From assembly GCA_945952355.1 (NCBI GenBank), contig CAMFIW010000223.1, positions 1-5,636 on the forward strand: a stretch of 5,636 bases of DNA, read 5' to 3'. Shown here piece after piece: positions 1 through 5,333 of this stretch. Position 1 is the stretch's first letter. Each line of letters starts with the position of its first letter. The stretch is from an uncultured Phenylobacterium sp. GTDB lineage: Bacteria; Pseudomonadota; Alphaproteobacteria; Caulobacterales; Caulobacteraceae. The notes beneath the pieces were generated by a model. That model searched no databases and was not told where the DNA came from. It saw only the letters and a program-made list of their open reading frames with translations. Both the position numbers and the translations under genes were made by a program.

Positions 1-44
1 CACACTGCATATCGTCGGCAGCGTCAGATGTGTATAAGAGACAG
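1..44 (+). other. Illumina Nextera (Tn5) adapter left at the contig end
   Basis: This stretch is library adapter, not genome. Bases 1-3 (CAC) match the end of the P5 oligo. Bases 4-11 (ACTGCATA) match the Nextera i5 index that I recall as S506. Bases 12-25 (TCGTCGGCAGCGTC) are the Nextera Read 1 primer site, and bases 26-44 (AGATGTGTATAAGAGACAG) are the 19-bp Tn5 mosaic end. All parts occur in the correct order with no gap, so chance similarity is not credible. Genomic sequence begins at base 45. Any reading frame that crosses this stretch is artificial, and the neighbouring gene is truncated here by the library fragment end rather than by biology. Confidence 0.98.
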
Positions 45-256
45 GCCAGAGGGAAGATCGATTGGCCGCCCAGGTTCACGTCGAGCACGGCGCAGTCCAG
101 CTCGGCCTCGCCGGCCAGGGTCATGGCTTCGTCGAGCCGCGACGCGGGCCCGACGACCTTGCAGCCGAGATCGTCTAGCATGTCCTCGATCAGCATCGAG
201 ACCATCATCTCGTCCTCGACCACGAGGACGCGGAGTCCGGTGAGATCCGCCTTCAT
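45..256 (-). CDS. Response regulator receiver-domain protein, partial (C-terminal part missing)
   Basis: This is the N-terminal part of a two-component response regulator, which would receive a phosphoryl group from a histidine kinase in the cytoplasm. Seventy complete codons are visible before the adapter cuts the gene. The receiver hallmarks are present: a first beta strand (residues about 8-13) followed by the acidic pair E14-D15, which binds the metal ion, and the phosphoacceptor D59 in the context AVLDVNLGG at the end of the third strand. The conserved Thr/Ser and Lys of the fourth and fifth strands would lie in the missing part, so the output type cannot be told. The short leader before the receiver fits a stand-alone receiver protein of about 120 residues, common in Alphaproteobacteria, but an output domain cannot be excluded. 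The ATG start is supported by GGAG at 265-268, eight bases upstream. The cognate kinase is not in the window. Confidence 0.85.
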
Positions 257-264
257 TGGCTAAG

Positions 265-268
265 CTCC
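265..268 (-). promoter_or_regulatory. Shine-Dalgarno site of the response regulator gene
   Basis: On the minus strand the sequence reads GGAG, then eight bases, then ATG. This fixes the start of the receiver gene at base 256. Confidence 0.6.
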
Positions 269-290
269 GACGCGCCAGTGTTACCGCCCA

Positions 291-323
291 CGTCACAGGG
301 ATGACGCACAACCTCCCGGGAGG
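291..323. promoter_or_regulatory. Two inverted repeats upstream of the response regulator (possible operators)
   Basis: The 145-bp gap between the CNNM gene and the response regulator holds two perfect dyads close together. One is CGTCA-N6-TGACG at 291-306 and the other is the uninterrupted 12-bp palindrome CCTCCCGGGAGG at 312-323. They lie 35-67 bp upstream of the response regulator start, where operators are usually found. I could not assign a convincing -35/-10 pair in this gap, and neither dyad matches a binding site that I know. The palindrome has no loop, so a terminator role is unlikely. Operator function is inference from position and symmetry only. Confidence 0.25.
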
Positions 324-401
324 GAAGGGCAGAAATTCGAACATGATCAACGGTTGCGTGAAATCGGCGTCCGCTCCGCGACCCCATAATTTCAGGCATG
401 C

Positions 402-1691
402 CTACGGCTCCCCGGACTCGCCATTCTCCAGCGGGGCGGAAATGCGCAGAGACGTGATCTGGTTCCGTACCCGCCGTACGATCTGGAAGCGGTGGCGGTG
501 GAAAATGAAGGTCTGGCCGATCTTCGGGATGGTCTGCGCTTCGTGGATCACAAGGCCCGCAACGGTCACCGCCTGATCGTCCGGCAGGTCCCAGTTCATG
601 GCGCGGTTCAGGTCGCGCACGGGGGCGGAGCCGTCGACCATCACCGAACCGTCGGGCTGACGCCGGACGCCCTGGATGGCGCTGTCATGCTCGTCCTCGA
701 TCTCGCCTACGATCTCCTCGAGGATGTCCTCCAAGGTCACCAGGCCCTGCAGATCGCCATATTCGTCCACGACGAGGGCGAAGTGGTTCTGCCGCTTGAG
801 GAAGGCGTTGAGCTGGTCCTTCAGGTTGGTGGTCTCGGGAATGAACCAGGGCTCGCGGCAGATCTTGGCGATGTCGAGCGCGTCGAAGTCGCCCTTGGCC
901 TCCGAGATGGCGTGCAGCAGGTCCTTGGCGTGCAGCACGCCCACGATGTTCTCCGGATCGCCGCGATAGAGCGGGATGCGGGTATGGTCGCTCTCCAGCA
1001 CCGCATTGACTAGCTCGCGCGGCGGAAGCCCGGCGTCGATGATGGAGATGTTCATGCGGTGAACCATCACCTGGCCGACATCCATCTCGGACAGGTCCAG
1101 CACCCCGCCCAGCATGCGCCGGTCTCGCTCCTCCACCAGGCCCTCGGCGTGGTGGTACTCGACCGCGCCGCGAATTTCCTCGTGCGCCGCGAGCACGTCG
1201 GTCCCCATGTCCAGCCGCACGCCGAACACGCGCAAAGTCCGGCGGACTATGAACTGAATCGCATAGATGATCGGACCGAACACCTTCACGACCAGCAGGG
1301 TCGGGCCCGACAGGAAACGCGCCACGTCGTCGGAGCGCAGGATCGCCAGCGTCTTGGGCAGCACCTCGGCGAACACCAGCACCAGAACGGTCATCAGCGC
1401 GGTGGCGATGGCCACGCCCAGCGCCCCCGGGACGGCCCGGGTCAGCACCTGGGTGGTCAGGGCCGAAGCCAGGATGTTGATGAGGTTGTTCCCCAGCAGC
1501 ACCGCCCCGATCATCGTCTCCTGGTCGGAGAGCAGGCGGTTCACCCGCCTGGCCGCCCGGTCGCCGTCCCGGTCGAGCTGGTGCATCCGCGCACGGCTGG
1601 CGCCGGTCAGCGAGGTCTCCGCGGCGGAGAACAGGGCGGAGATGGCCAGCAGGCTGAAGACGACCGGCGCCAGCGCGATCACGGCGCCCAT
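402..1691 (-). CDS. CorC/HlyC-family CNNM membrane protein with paired CBS domains (hemolysin-like)
   Basis: This 429-residue protein has the standard three-part architecture of the bacterial CorC/HlyC (CNNM) family. An N-terminal DUF21/CNNM membrane domain has hydrophobic segments near residues 4-24, 61-83, 88-111 and 128-150, with the family motifs SAAETSL (22-28), GNNLINI (67-73) and AEVLPK (108-113). A CBS pair follows: about 205-265, containing ESDHTRIPLY, and about 275-335, containing VVDEYGDLQGLVTLEDILEEI. A CorC_HlyC C-terminal domain covers about 345-425. Characterised relatives export Mg2+ with ATP bound at the CBS pair. The older name hemolysin comes from TlyC-like annotation and does not show haemolytic activity. 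The start is supported by AAGGAG seven bases upstream and by a one-base TGATG overlap with the aroB stop. A longer in-frame upstream reading exists but is antisense-free shadow inside aroB. Cation efflux is the likely role; the ion is not shown by the sequence. Confidence 0.93.
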   Translation of the reverse strand: MGAVIALAPVVFSLLAISALFSAAETSLTGASRARMHQLDRDGDRAARRVNRLLSDQETMIGAVLLGNNLINILASALTTQVLTRAVPGALGVAIATALMTVLVLVFAEVLPKTLAILRSDDVARFLSGPTLLVVKVFGPIIYAIQFIVRRTLRVFGVRLDMGTDVLAAHEEIRGAVEYHHAEGLVEERDRRMLGGVLDLSEMDVGQVMVHRMNISIIDAGLPPRELVNAVLESDHTRIPLYRGDPENIVGVLHAKDLLHAISEAKGDFDALDIAKICREPWFIPETTNLKDQLNAFLKRQNHFALVVDEYGDLQGLVTLEDILEEIVGEIEDEHDSAIQGVRRQPDGSVMVDGSAPVRDLNRAMNWDLPDDQAVTVAGLVIHEAQTIPKIGQTFIFHRHRFQIVRRVRNQITSLRISAPLENGESGEP

Positions 1692-2800
1692 CAGATGGCT
1701 CCTTCGGTCTTGAGGAACCCGGCCACGGCCGCGGCGTCCACATCCTTGGCCACGAAGGCGTCGCCCAAGGCGCGGGCCAGGATGAAGGTCAGTCGGCCGC
1801 CTTCGGCCTTCTTGTCCTGTGCCATGTGGCGAACCAGGGTCTCGGCGGAAAACGGACGGGCGACGATCTGTTCCATTCGCGTCGGCAGGCCGGCGGCGGC
1901 GATGGCCGCCTCCGCCCGGCGCGCGTCCTGGGCCTCGCACAAACCCTGGGCGGCGGAAAAGCGGAAGGCGAGCGCCGATCCGGCCGCCACGGCCTCGCCG
2001 TGCAGGAGGGCCTCGCCATAGCCGGTCTCGGCCTCCAGCGCGTGGCCGAAGGTGTGGCCAAGGTTCAGCAGGGCGCGGCGGCCCGCCTCCTTCTCGTCCT
2101 CGGCCACGATCTCCGCCTTCATCTCCACCGAGCGGGCCACGGCGTGGATCAGATCCGATGACTCGCGCGCCAGGACGCCCGCGGCATGCGCCTCCAGCCA
2201 CTCGAAGAAGGCGAAATCGCCCAGCAAGCCGTACTTGATCACCTCGGCATAGCCGGCGCGCATCTCGCGGTCGGGCAAGGTGGACAGCACGTCGAGGTCG
2301 GCCAGCACCAGCCGCGGCTGGTGGAAGGCGCCGATCAGGTTCTTGCCGCGCGGATGGTCGATCGCCGTCTTGCCGCCGACCGAGGAGTCGACCTGGGCCA
2401 GGAGGGTGGTCGGAATCTGCACGAAGTCGATGCCGCGCTTGTAGATGGCCGCCGCGAAGCCCGCGAGGTCGCCGACCACCCCGCCGCCGAAGGCCACGAT
2501 CAAGTCGCCGCGGTCGAGCTCCAGCGCCAGCAGCCGGTCCGACACGTCGGCCAGCCCCTCGAAGCTCTTGGTCTGCTCGCCCGGCGGCACGAGCACCGGC
2601 GAGGCCGTGATCCCCTCGGCCGCCAGGGCCGCGGTCAGCGCCGCGCCATGCAGCCCCCACACGGTGGTGTCGGACACCACCGCGACGCGCGCCCGCTTCA
2701 GGAAGGGCCGGATGAGTCGGCCGGCCTCGGCGATCAGCCCGTGCCCGATCGCCACCTCATATGCACGATCGCCCAGGCCCACGGGGACGGTCCGGTTCAC
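1691..2800 (-). CDS. aroB: 3-dehydroquinate synthase
   Basis: This enzyme converts 3-deoxy-D-arabino-heptulosonate 7-phosphate to 3-dehydroquinate, the second step of the shikimate pathway, using NAD+ and a divalent metal (Zn2+ or Co2+) in the cytoplasm. The 369-residue length is normal. Visible family motifs are the NAD-binding [11 protein letters not shown] (105-115), [15 protein letters not shown] ending at K144 (130-144), [10 protein letters not shown] (153-162), [11 protein letters not shown] (181-191) and [11 protein letters not shown] (246-256). By comparison with E. coli AroB, the metal ligands are E186, H249 and H267 (in LLHGEA). The GTG start at 2800 is chosen because it gives the usual AroB N-terminus ([15 protein letters not shown]), has GGAGAA nine bases upstream, and forms a 4-bp GTGA overlap with the aroK stop. 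The frame stays open further upstream, but that part lies inside aroK. All catalytic residues seem intact. Confidence 0.97.
   Translation of the reverse strand: MNRTVPVGLGDRAYEVAIGHGLIAEAGRLIRPFLKRARVAVVSDTTVWGLHGAALTAALAAEGITASPVLVPPGEQTKSFEGLADVSDRLLALELDRGDLIVAFGGGVVGDLAGFAAAIYKRGIDFVQIPTTLLAQVDSSVGGKTAIDHPRGKNLIGAFHQPRLVLADLDVLSTLPDREMRAGYAEVIKYGLLGDFAFFEWLEAHAAGVLARESSDLIHAVARSVEMKAEIVAEDEKEAGRRALLNLGHTFGHALEAETGYGEALLHGEAVAAGSALAFRFSAAQGLCEAQDARRAEAAIAAAGLPTRMEQIVARPFSAETLVRHMAQDKKAEGGRLTFILARALGDAFVAKDVDAAAVAGFLKTEGAI
1699..1704 (-). promoter_or_regulatory. Shine-Dalgarno site of the CNNM gene, inside the aroB 3' end
   Basis: AAGGAG on the minus strand lies seven bases before the ATG at 1691. 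It is built from the Glu-Gly-Ala codons near the end of aroB. Together with the TGATG stop/start overlap it decides the start of the CNNM gene and points to coupled or restarting translation. Confidence 0.75.
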
Positions 2801-3345
2801 GAGGCTTGCTTCTCCAGGTGCGCGCCGAGCGCCTTGATGACCTGGTCGACGGTCACGTGATGGGCTGCGTCGCCGGTCTCGACCACGACGTCGGCTTCGG
2901 CATAGGCCGGGTAGCGGGCCTCGGCCTGCTCGCGCAGCACCTGCATCGGGTCCTTGCCGGCCAGCAGGGGGCGATTGTCCTTTCGCGACACCCGCCGCGC
3001 CAGGACGTCGAGCTCCGCCTTTAGCCAGACCGAGATCGACCGCGCCTTGATCAGGGCGCGCGTCTCCGCGTTCATGAACGCGCCGCCGCCGGTGGCCAGC
3101 ACGTGAGGCGTCTCTTCCAGCAGTCGCGCGATCACCCGCCGCTCGCCCTCGCGGAAGGCGGGCTCGCCCAGGCTGGCGAAGATCTCGGGGATGGAGCGAC
3201 CGGCGGCGGTCTCGACCTCGTGGTCGGCGTCGCGGAACGGCAGGTCGAGCGCATTGGCGAGCCGGCGGCCGACGCTGGATTTGCCGACCCCCATCAGTCC
3301 GACGAGGGTGATGGTGCGGGCGCGCAGGGGATTGAAACGGTCCAT
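2797..3345 (-). CDS. aroK: Shikimate kinase
   Basis: This enzyme phosphorylates shikimate at the 3-hydroxyl with ATP, the fifth step of the shikimate pathway, in the cytoplasm. The 182-residue length fits a single-domain shikimate kinase. Seen in order are the Walker A loop GLMGVGKSS (16-24, with K22 and S23), the Mg2+/shikimate-binding FRDAD segment with D39 and D41, the shikimate-contact R65 in FREGE, the GGG at 86-88, the lid arginine R125 in DNRPLL, and R144 in [10 protein letters not shown]. It overlaps aroB by four bases, as expected for an aroKB operon. The ATG at 3345 gives a normal short lead-in of about ten residues before the first beta strand. Upstream of it there is only a weak Shine-Dalgarno (TTGAG), and a candidate promoter lies so close that the mRNA may be nearly leaderless. 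Confidence 0.96.
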   Translation of the reverse strand: MDRFNPLRARTITLVGLMGVGKSSVGRRLANALDLPFRDADHEVETAAGRSIPEIFASLGEPAFREGERRVIARLLEETPHVLATGGGAFMNAETRALIKARSISVWLKAELDVLARRVSRKDNRPLLAGKDPMQVLREQAEARYPAYAEADVVVETGDAAHHVTVDQVIKALGAHLEKQAS

Positions 3346-3357
3346 GAACGCTCAAGG

Positions 3358-3385
3358 CTTACACGAGGCGCGGCCTTTGCGCCAA
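3358..3385 (-). promoter_or_regulatory. Candidate promoter of the aroK-aroB-CNNM operon
   Basis: On the minus strand TTGGCG (3380-3385) and TGTAAG (3358-3363) are spaced by 16 bases, a moderate match to a sigma-70-type promoter. Transcription would start about seven bases downstream, near 3350, leaving only some five bases before the aroK ATG. The 99-bp gap between aroK and xerD must hold both start regions. I saw no equally good candidate for xerD. In such GC-rich DNA this assignment is weak. Confidence 0.28.
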
Positions 3386-3432
3386 GGCGATGCGCGTGCG
3401 CGGGGCCTCGTCTGCGCCGCTTCCGTTGCGAT

Positions 3433-3439
3433 AAGGTGG
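3433..3439 (+). promoter_or_regulatory. Shine-Dalgarno site deciding the xerD start
   Basis: AAGGTGG ends five bases before the ATG at 3445. The open frame continues upstream to 3103, so this site is the main evidence for the shorter start. Confidence 0.6.
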
Positions 3440-3444
3440 CTTCG

Positions 3445-4356
3445 ATGAGCAAGGGATCCGACTGGGCGGACGCCTTCCTGGAGATGATGGCGGTGGAGCG
3501 GGCCGCCGCCCGCAACACCCTCACGGCCTATTCCAAGGACCTGCTCGACGCCCAGGGTTTCCTCGCCGGCCGGGGGCGGGACCTTTCCGACGCCAGGGCC
3601 GAGGACGTGGAGGCCTATTTCGCCGATCTCGCCGAGCGCGGCGCCTCCCCCGCCACCGCCGCGCGCCGCCGCGCGTCGGTGCGCCAGTTCTATCGCTTCG
3701 TGCTCACCGAGGCCTGGCGCGACGATGATCCTTCCCGGCGCGTCGATGCGCCCAAGAAGGGGCGGGCCTTGCCCAAGGTCCTGTCGCGCGAAGAGGTCGA
3801 CCGCCTGATCGCCGCCGCAGGCGCGCGCGACGGCGCCCAGGGCCTGCGGCTCGCCTGCATGGTCGAGCTGATCTACGCGTCCGGACTGCGGATTTCCGAA
3901 CTCACCGGCCTGCCCCAGGCCGCCCTGGCGCGCGATCCGGCCTATCTGATCGTCAAAGGTAAGGGCGGCAAGGAACGGCTCGCCCCGCTCAATGCCGCCG
4001 CCCGCGCGGCGGTGAAGGCCTATCTGGAGGTCCGCAAGGCCTTTCTGCCGAAGGGTGACGCCGCCAATCCCTGGCTGTTTCCCTCGCGCGGCAAAGGGGG
4101 ACGCCTCACGCCCCGCCGCTTCGCCCAACTTCTCGACGAAGCCGCCGCCGACGCCGGCATCGATCCGGCCCGGGTCAGCCCCCACGTCCTGCGCCACGCT
4201 TTCGCTACTCACCTTCTGGAGGGCGGCGCGGACCTTCGCGTGGTGCAGAAGCTGCTCGGCCACGCCGATATCGCCACCACCCAGATCTACACCCACGTCG
4301 CCTCCGACCGCCTGGCCGAGGTGGTGGCGACCAAGCACCCGCTTGGGCGCAAATGA
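3445..4356 (+). CDS. xerD: Site-specific tyrosine recombinase XerD
   Basis: Acting with XerC at the dif site, this enzyme resolves chromosome dimers at cell division. The 303-residue protein has an N-terminal SAM-like core-binding domain (about 5-90, with the typical [11 protein letters not shown]) and a C-terminal catalytic domain (about 110-295). All six catalytic positions are present: R149 (SGLRISEL), K173 (KGKGGKER), H247 and R250 ([14 protein letters not shown]), H273 (LLGHADI) and the nucleophile Y282 (TQIYTHV). They lie 1-3 residues from the E. coli XerD numbers. The choice of XerD over XerC rests on the C-terminal KHP motif and overall feel, so XerC or another Xer remains possible. 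The ATG at 3445 is chosen because AAGGTGG (3433-3439) precedes it by five bases and the protein then begins at the usual point; the frame is open further upstream across aroK. Its neighbours are functionally unrelated, so it is probably its own unit. Confidence 0.93.
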   Translation: MSKGSDWADAFLEMMAVERAAARNTLTAYSKDLLDAQGFLAGRGRDLSDARAEDVEAYFADLAERGASPATAARRRASVRQFYRFVLTEAWRDDDPSRRVDAPKKGRALPKVLSREEVDRLIAAAGARDGAQGLRLACMVELIYASGLRISELTGLPQAALARDPAYLIVKGKGGKERLAPLNAAARAAVKAYLEVRKAFLPKGDAANPWLFPSRGKGGRLTPRRFAQLLDEAAADAGIDPARVSPHVLRHAFATHLLEGGADLRVVQKLLGHADIATTQIYTHVASDRLAEVVATKHPLGRK

Positions 4357-4382
4357 AAAGGGCCGCCCCGAAGGACGGCCCT
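4356..4382 (-). terminator. Intrinsic terminator of the glycine-zipper gene, between convergent genes
   Basis: Read on the minus strand, 4382 to 4359 forms a 10-bp stem (AGGGCCGTCC with GGGCGGCCCT, one U-G wobble) closed by a UUCG tetraloop, followed by a short U tract from the four As at 4356-4359 (one shared with the stem base). This is a textbook intrinsic terminator 20 bases after the stop of the minus-strand gene. In the plus direction the wobble becomes a C-A mismatch, the loop is CGAA and no U tract follows, so it would be weaker for xerD, although it lies only two bases after the xerD stop and may serve both genes. Confidence 0.8.
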
Positions 4383-4402
4383 CGTTGCGGGTCGCGCCGG
4401 AC

Positions 4403-5128
4403 TTAGCCGGTGATCCGATAGCGGCCCGAGCCGTCCGGGCAGACGCGCACGTAGCGCACGTCGCCGTAGCGGTCGTTCGGAGCCGGGGCCAGGCGGCAGC
4501 GCTGGCGCTGATAATAGCCGTAGTCGTACTCGCCGGAGCGCGCATAGCGGTCGTTGCGCCCCTCTCGATACGGCATCGTGTCGGCGTAGTTGTAGTAGTA
4601 TCCGGCCTCGTCGCAGCGGGCCTTGGCCGCCGCGTTGCCGACGCCGGCGCCGATCGCGCCGCCGACCACCGCGCCCAGCACTGCGCCTTCGGTCCCGCGG
4701 CCGTTCGCGGCTACGTTCGAGCCCAGCGCGGCGCCGGCCAGGGCGCCGATCAGGCCGCCCGCCACCTTGCCGTTGGTCTTCTTGGTGGCGCAGGGATCGA
4801 CATAGCTGGCGTTGCGGCCATAGGCGCCGGCGTCTCGGTCGTAGTAGGCGCTGTCCCACACCGGGGCGGGGCCATAGACCCGCGCATAGGCGCCATAGCC
4901 ATAGCGGGCGTCATATCGGGCGCGGTCGCGTTCGTAGCGGTCGCGCCGCGCCTCGTAGTCCGATCGCGCGCGGGCGTAGTCGGCCTGCTGGTCCTGGTAC
5001 TGGGCCTGGCTGGCCTGGTAGTCGCGCACGTCCCGCCGGTACTGGTCGGTCGGCTGGTATTGGGCGAAGGCGGGGGCGGCGACCGAAACGGCCGCCGTCG
5101 CCGCCAGTGCGATCTTCAGGGCTTTCAT
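4403..5128 (-). CDS. Secreted tyrosine-rich protein with glycine-zipper 2TM domain
   Basis: This 241-residue protein is predicted to be exported and envelope-associated; its function is unknown. A Sec signal peptide covers residues 1-22 (positive K2/K5, hydrophobic core, AFA cleavage site before Q23), with no lipobox cysteine. Residues 28-76 are charged and helical in character, with tyrosines at exactly 30, 37, 44, 51, 58, 65 and 72. The glycine-zipper 2TM region (Rick_17kDa_Anti-like) has two runs of GxxxG: glycines 120, 124, 128, 132, 136 and glycines 148, 152, 156, 160, 164. The tail is rich in Tyr and Arg. Four cysteines (113, 172, 211, 230) could form two disulfides in the periplasm, the first pair bracketing the zippers. 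The ATG at 5128 is chosen over the longer open frame because of the signal peptide and GGAG six bases upstream. Family relatives include outer-membrane-linked antigens; structural or stress roles are guesses. Confidence 0.85.
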   Translation of the reverse strand: MKALKIALAATAAVSVAAPAFAQYQPTDQYRRDVRDYQASQAQYQDQQADYARARSDYEARRDRYERDRARYDARYGYGAYARVYGPAPVWDSAYYDRDAGAYGRNASYVDPCATKKTNGKVAGGLIGALAGAALGSNVAANGRGTEGAVLGAVVGGAIGAGVGNAAAKARCDEAGYYYNYADTMPYREGRNDRYARSGEYDYGYYQRQRCRLAPAPNDRYGDVRYVRVCPDGSGRYRITG

Positions 5129-5134
5129 CTTCTT

Positions 5135-5138
5135 CTCC
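5135..5138 (-). promoter_or_regulatory. Shine-Dalgarno site deciding the glycine-zipper gene start
   Basis: GGAG on the minus strand lies six bases before the ATG at 5128. With the signal peptide that follows, it sets the start, although the frame is open to 5314. Confidence 0.7.
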
Positions 5139-5155
5139 GTTCTTGCCGCGCGTTC

Positions 5156-5204
5156 CCGTCGGACGGACGGCCGCTGCCGCCGAAGCGGCACTGGCCTCGC
5201 GGCC
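5156..5204 (-). promoter_or_regulatory. Hairpin-rich 5' leader of the glycine-zipper gene
   Basis: On the minus strand three hairpins follow one another. GGCC-GCGA-GGCC (5193-5204) has a GNRA loop. TGCCGC-TTCG-GCGGCA (5175-5190) has a UUCG loop closed by C-G. CCGTC-N5-GACGG spans 5156-5170. GGCCGC at 5199-5204 can instead pair with GCGGCC at 5169-5174, extending the middle hairpin and breaking the outer two. No U tract follows, so this is not an intrinsic terminator. I infer a structured untranslated leader; GC-rich DNA makes some such pairing likely by chance. Confidence 0.4.
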
Positions 5205-5216
5205 TCCGATGAAACA

Positions 5217-5241
5217 AACGCTGCGACGTCGCGACAGTTGC
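5217..5241 (-). promoter_or_regulatory. Candidate EcfG/SigT-type stress promoter of the glycine-zipper gene
   Basis: On the minus strand GCAAC (5237-5241), 16 bases, CGTT (5217-5220) matches the alphaproteobacterial general-stress consensus GGAAC-N16/17-CGTT with one mismatch in the -35 element. The spacer contains the perfect palindrome GCGACGTCGC (5223-5232). Transcription would start near 5210, just before the hairpin series, leaving a leader of about 80 bases. A second partial match, GGAAC-N17-CGTC, lies at 5263-5288. Both are inferences by pattern only. Confidence 0.3.
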
Positions 5242-5269
5242 AGGCGGAACCTGGAAGCCCTTGACGCTC

Positions 5270-5298
5270 TTGTGACGCCGACGGTTCCCGCTTAGGTT
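5270..5298 (+). promoter_or_regulatory. Candidate promoter of accA
   Basis: TTGTGA (5270-5275), 17 bases, TAGGTT (5293-5298) is a moderate sigma-70-type match. The predicted transcription start near 5305 leaves a leader of about 29 bases before the accA ATG. A nearby TTGACG (5261-5266) is a better -35 word but has no -10 at proper distance. Confidence 0.35.
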
Positions 5299-5333
5299 CC
5301 GCCGCCTCTGTCACGGAAAGGCGATCCCTCCGA

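Noticed and set aside
24..350. A 108-residue minus-strand open frame at the left end, and short plus-strand frames starting near 28-30
   Set aside because: They run through the Nextera adapter, and the true receiver gene uses another frame.
394..403. AGGCATGCCT palindrome at the end of the CNNM gene as a terminator
   Set aside because: It overlaps the stop codon, has no room for a loop and no U tract follows. I found no convincing terminator for this operon in the gap.
1059..2021. A 320-residue His/Gln-rich plus-strand open frame antisense to the CNNM gene and aroB
   Set aside because: Low-complexity composition typical of antisense frames in GC-rich coding DNA; it crosses the junction of two clear genes and shows no recognisable domain.
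402..2660. A 752-residue minus-strand open frame that looks like an AroB-region/CNNM fusion
   Set aside because: Only the last 429 residues are CNNM protein. The upstream part is a shadow frame within aroB, and the true start has its own Shine-Dalgarno site and TGATG junction.
3445..4356. xerD as an integrase of a mobile element
   Set aside because: It has normal Xer length and motifs, housekeeping neighbours, and I see no tRNA, attachment repeat or phage gene nearby.
3352..4545. A 397-residue Gly/Ala-rich minus-strand open frame opposite xerD
   Set aside because: Antisense to a xerD gene with all catalytic residues, no domain character, and it runs through the terminator.
5139..5155. Possible alphaproteobacterial LexA box (GTTC-N7-GTTC) before the glycine-zipper gene
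   Set aside because: The GTTC words are nine bases apart here, and eight bases apart in a second pair at 5284-5299; the required spacing is seven.
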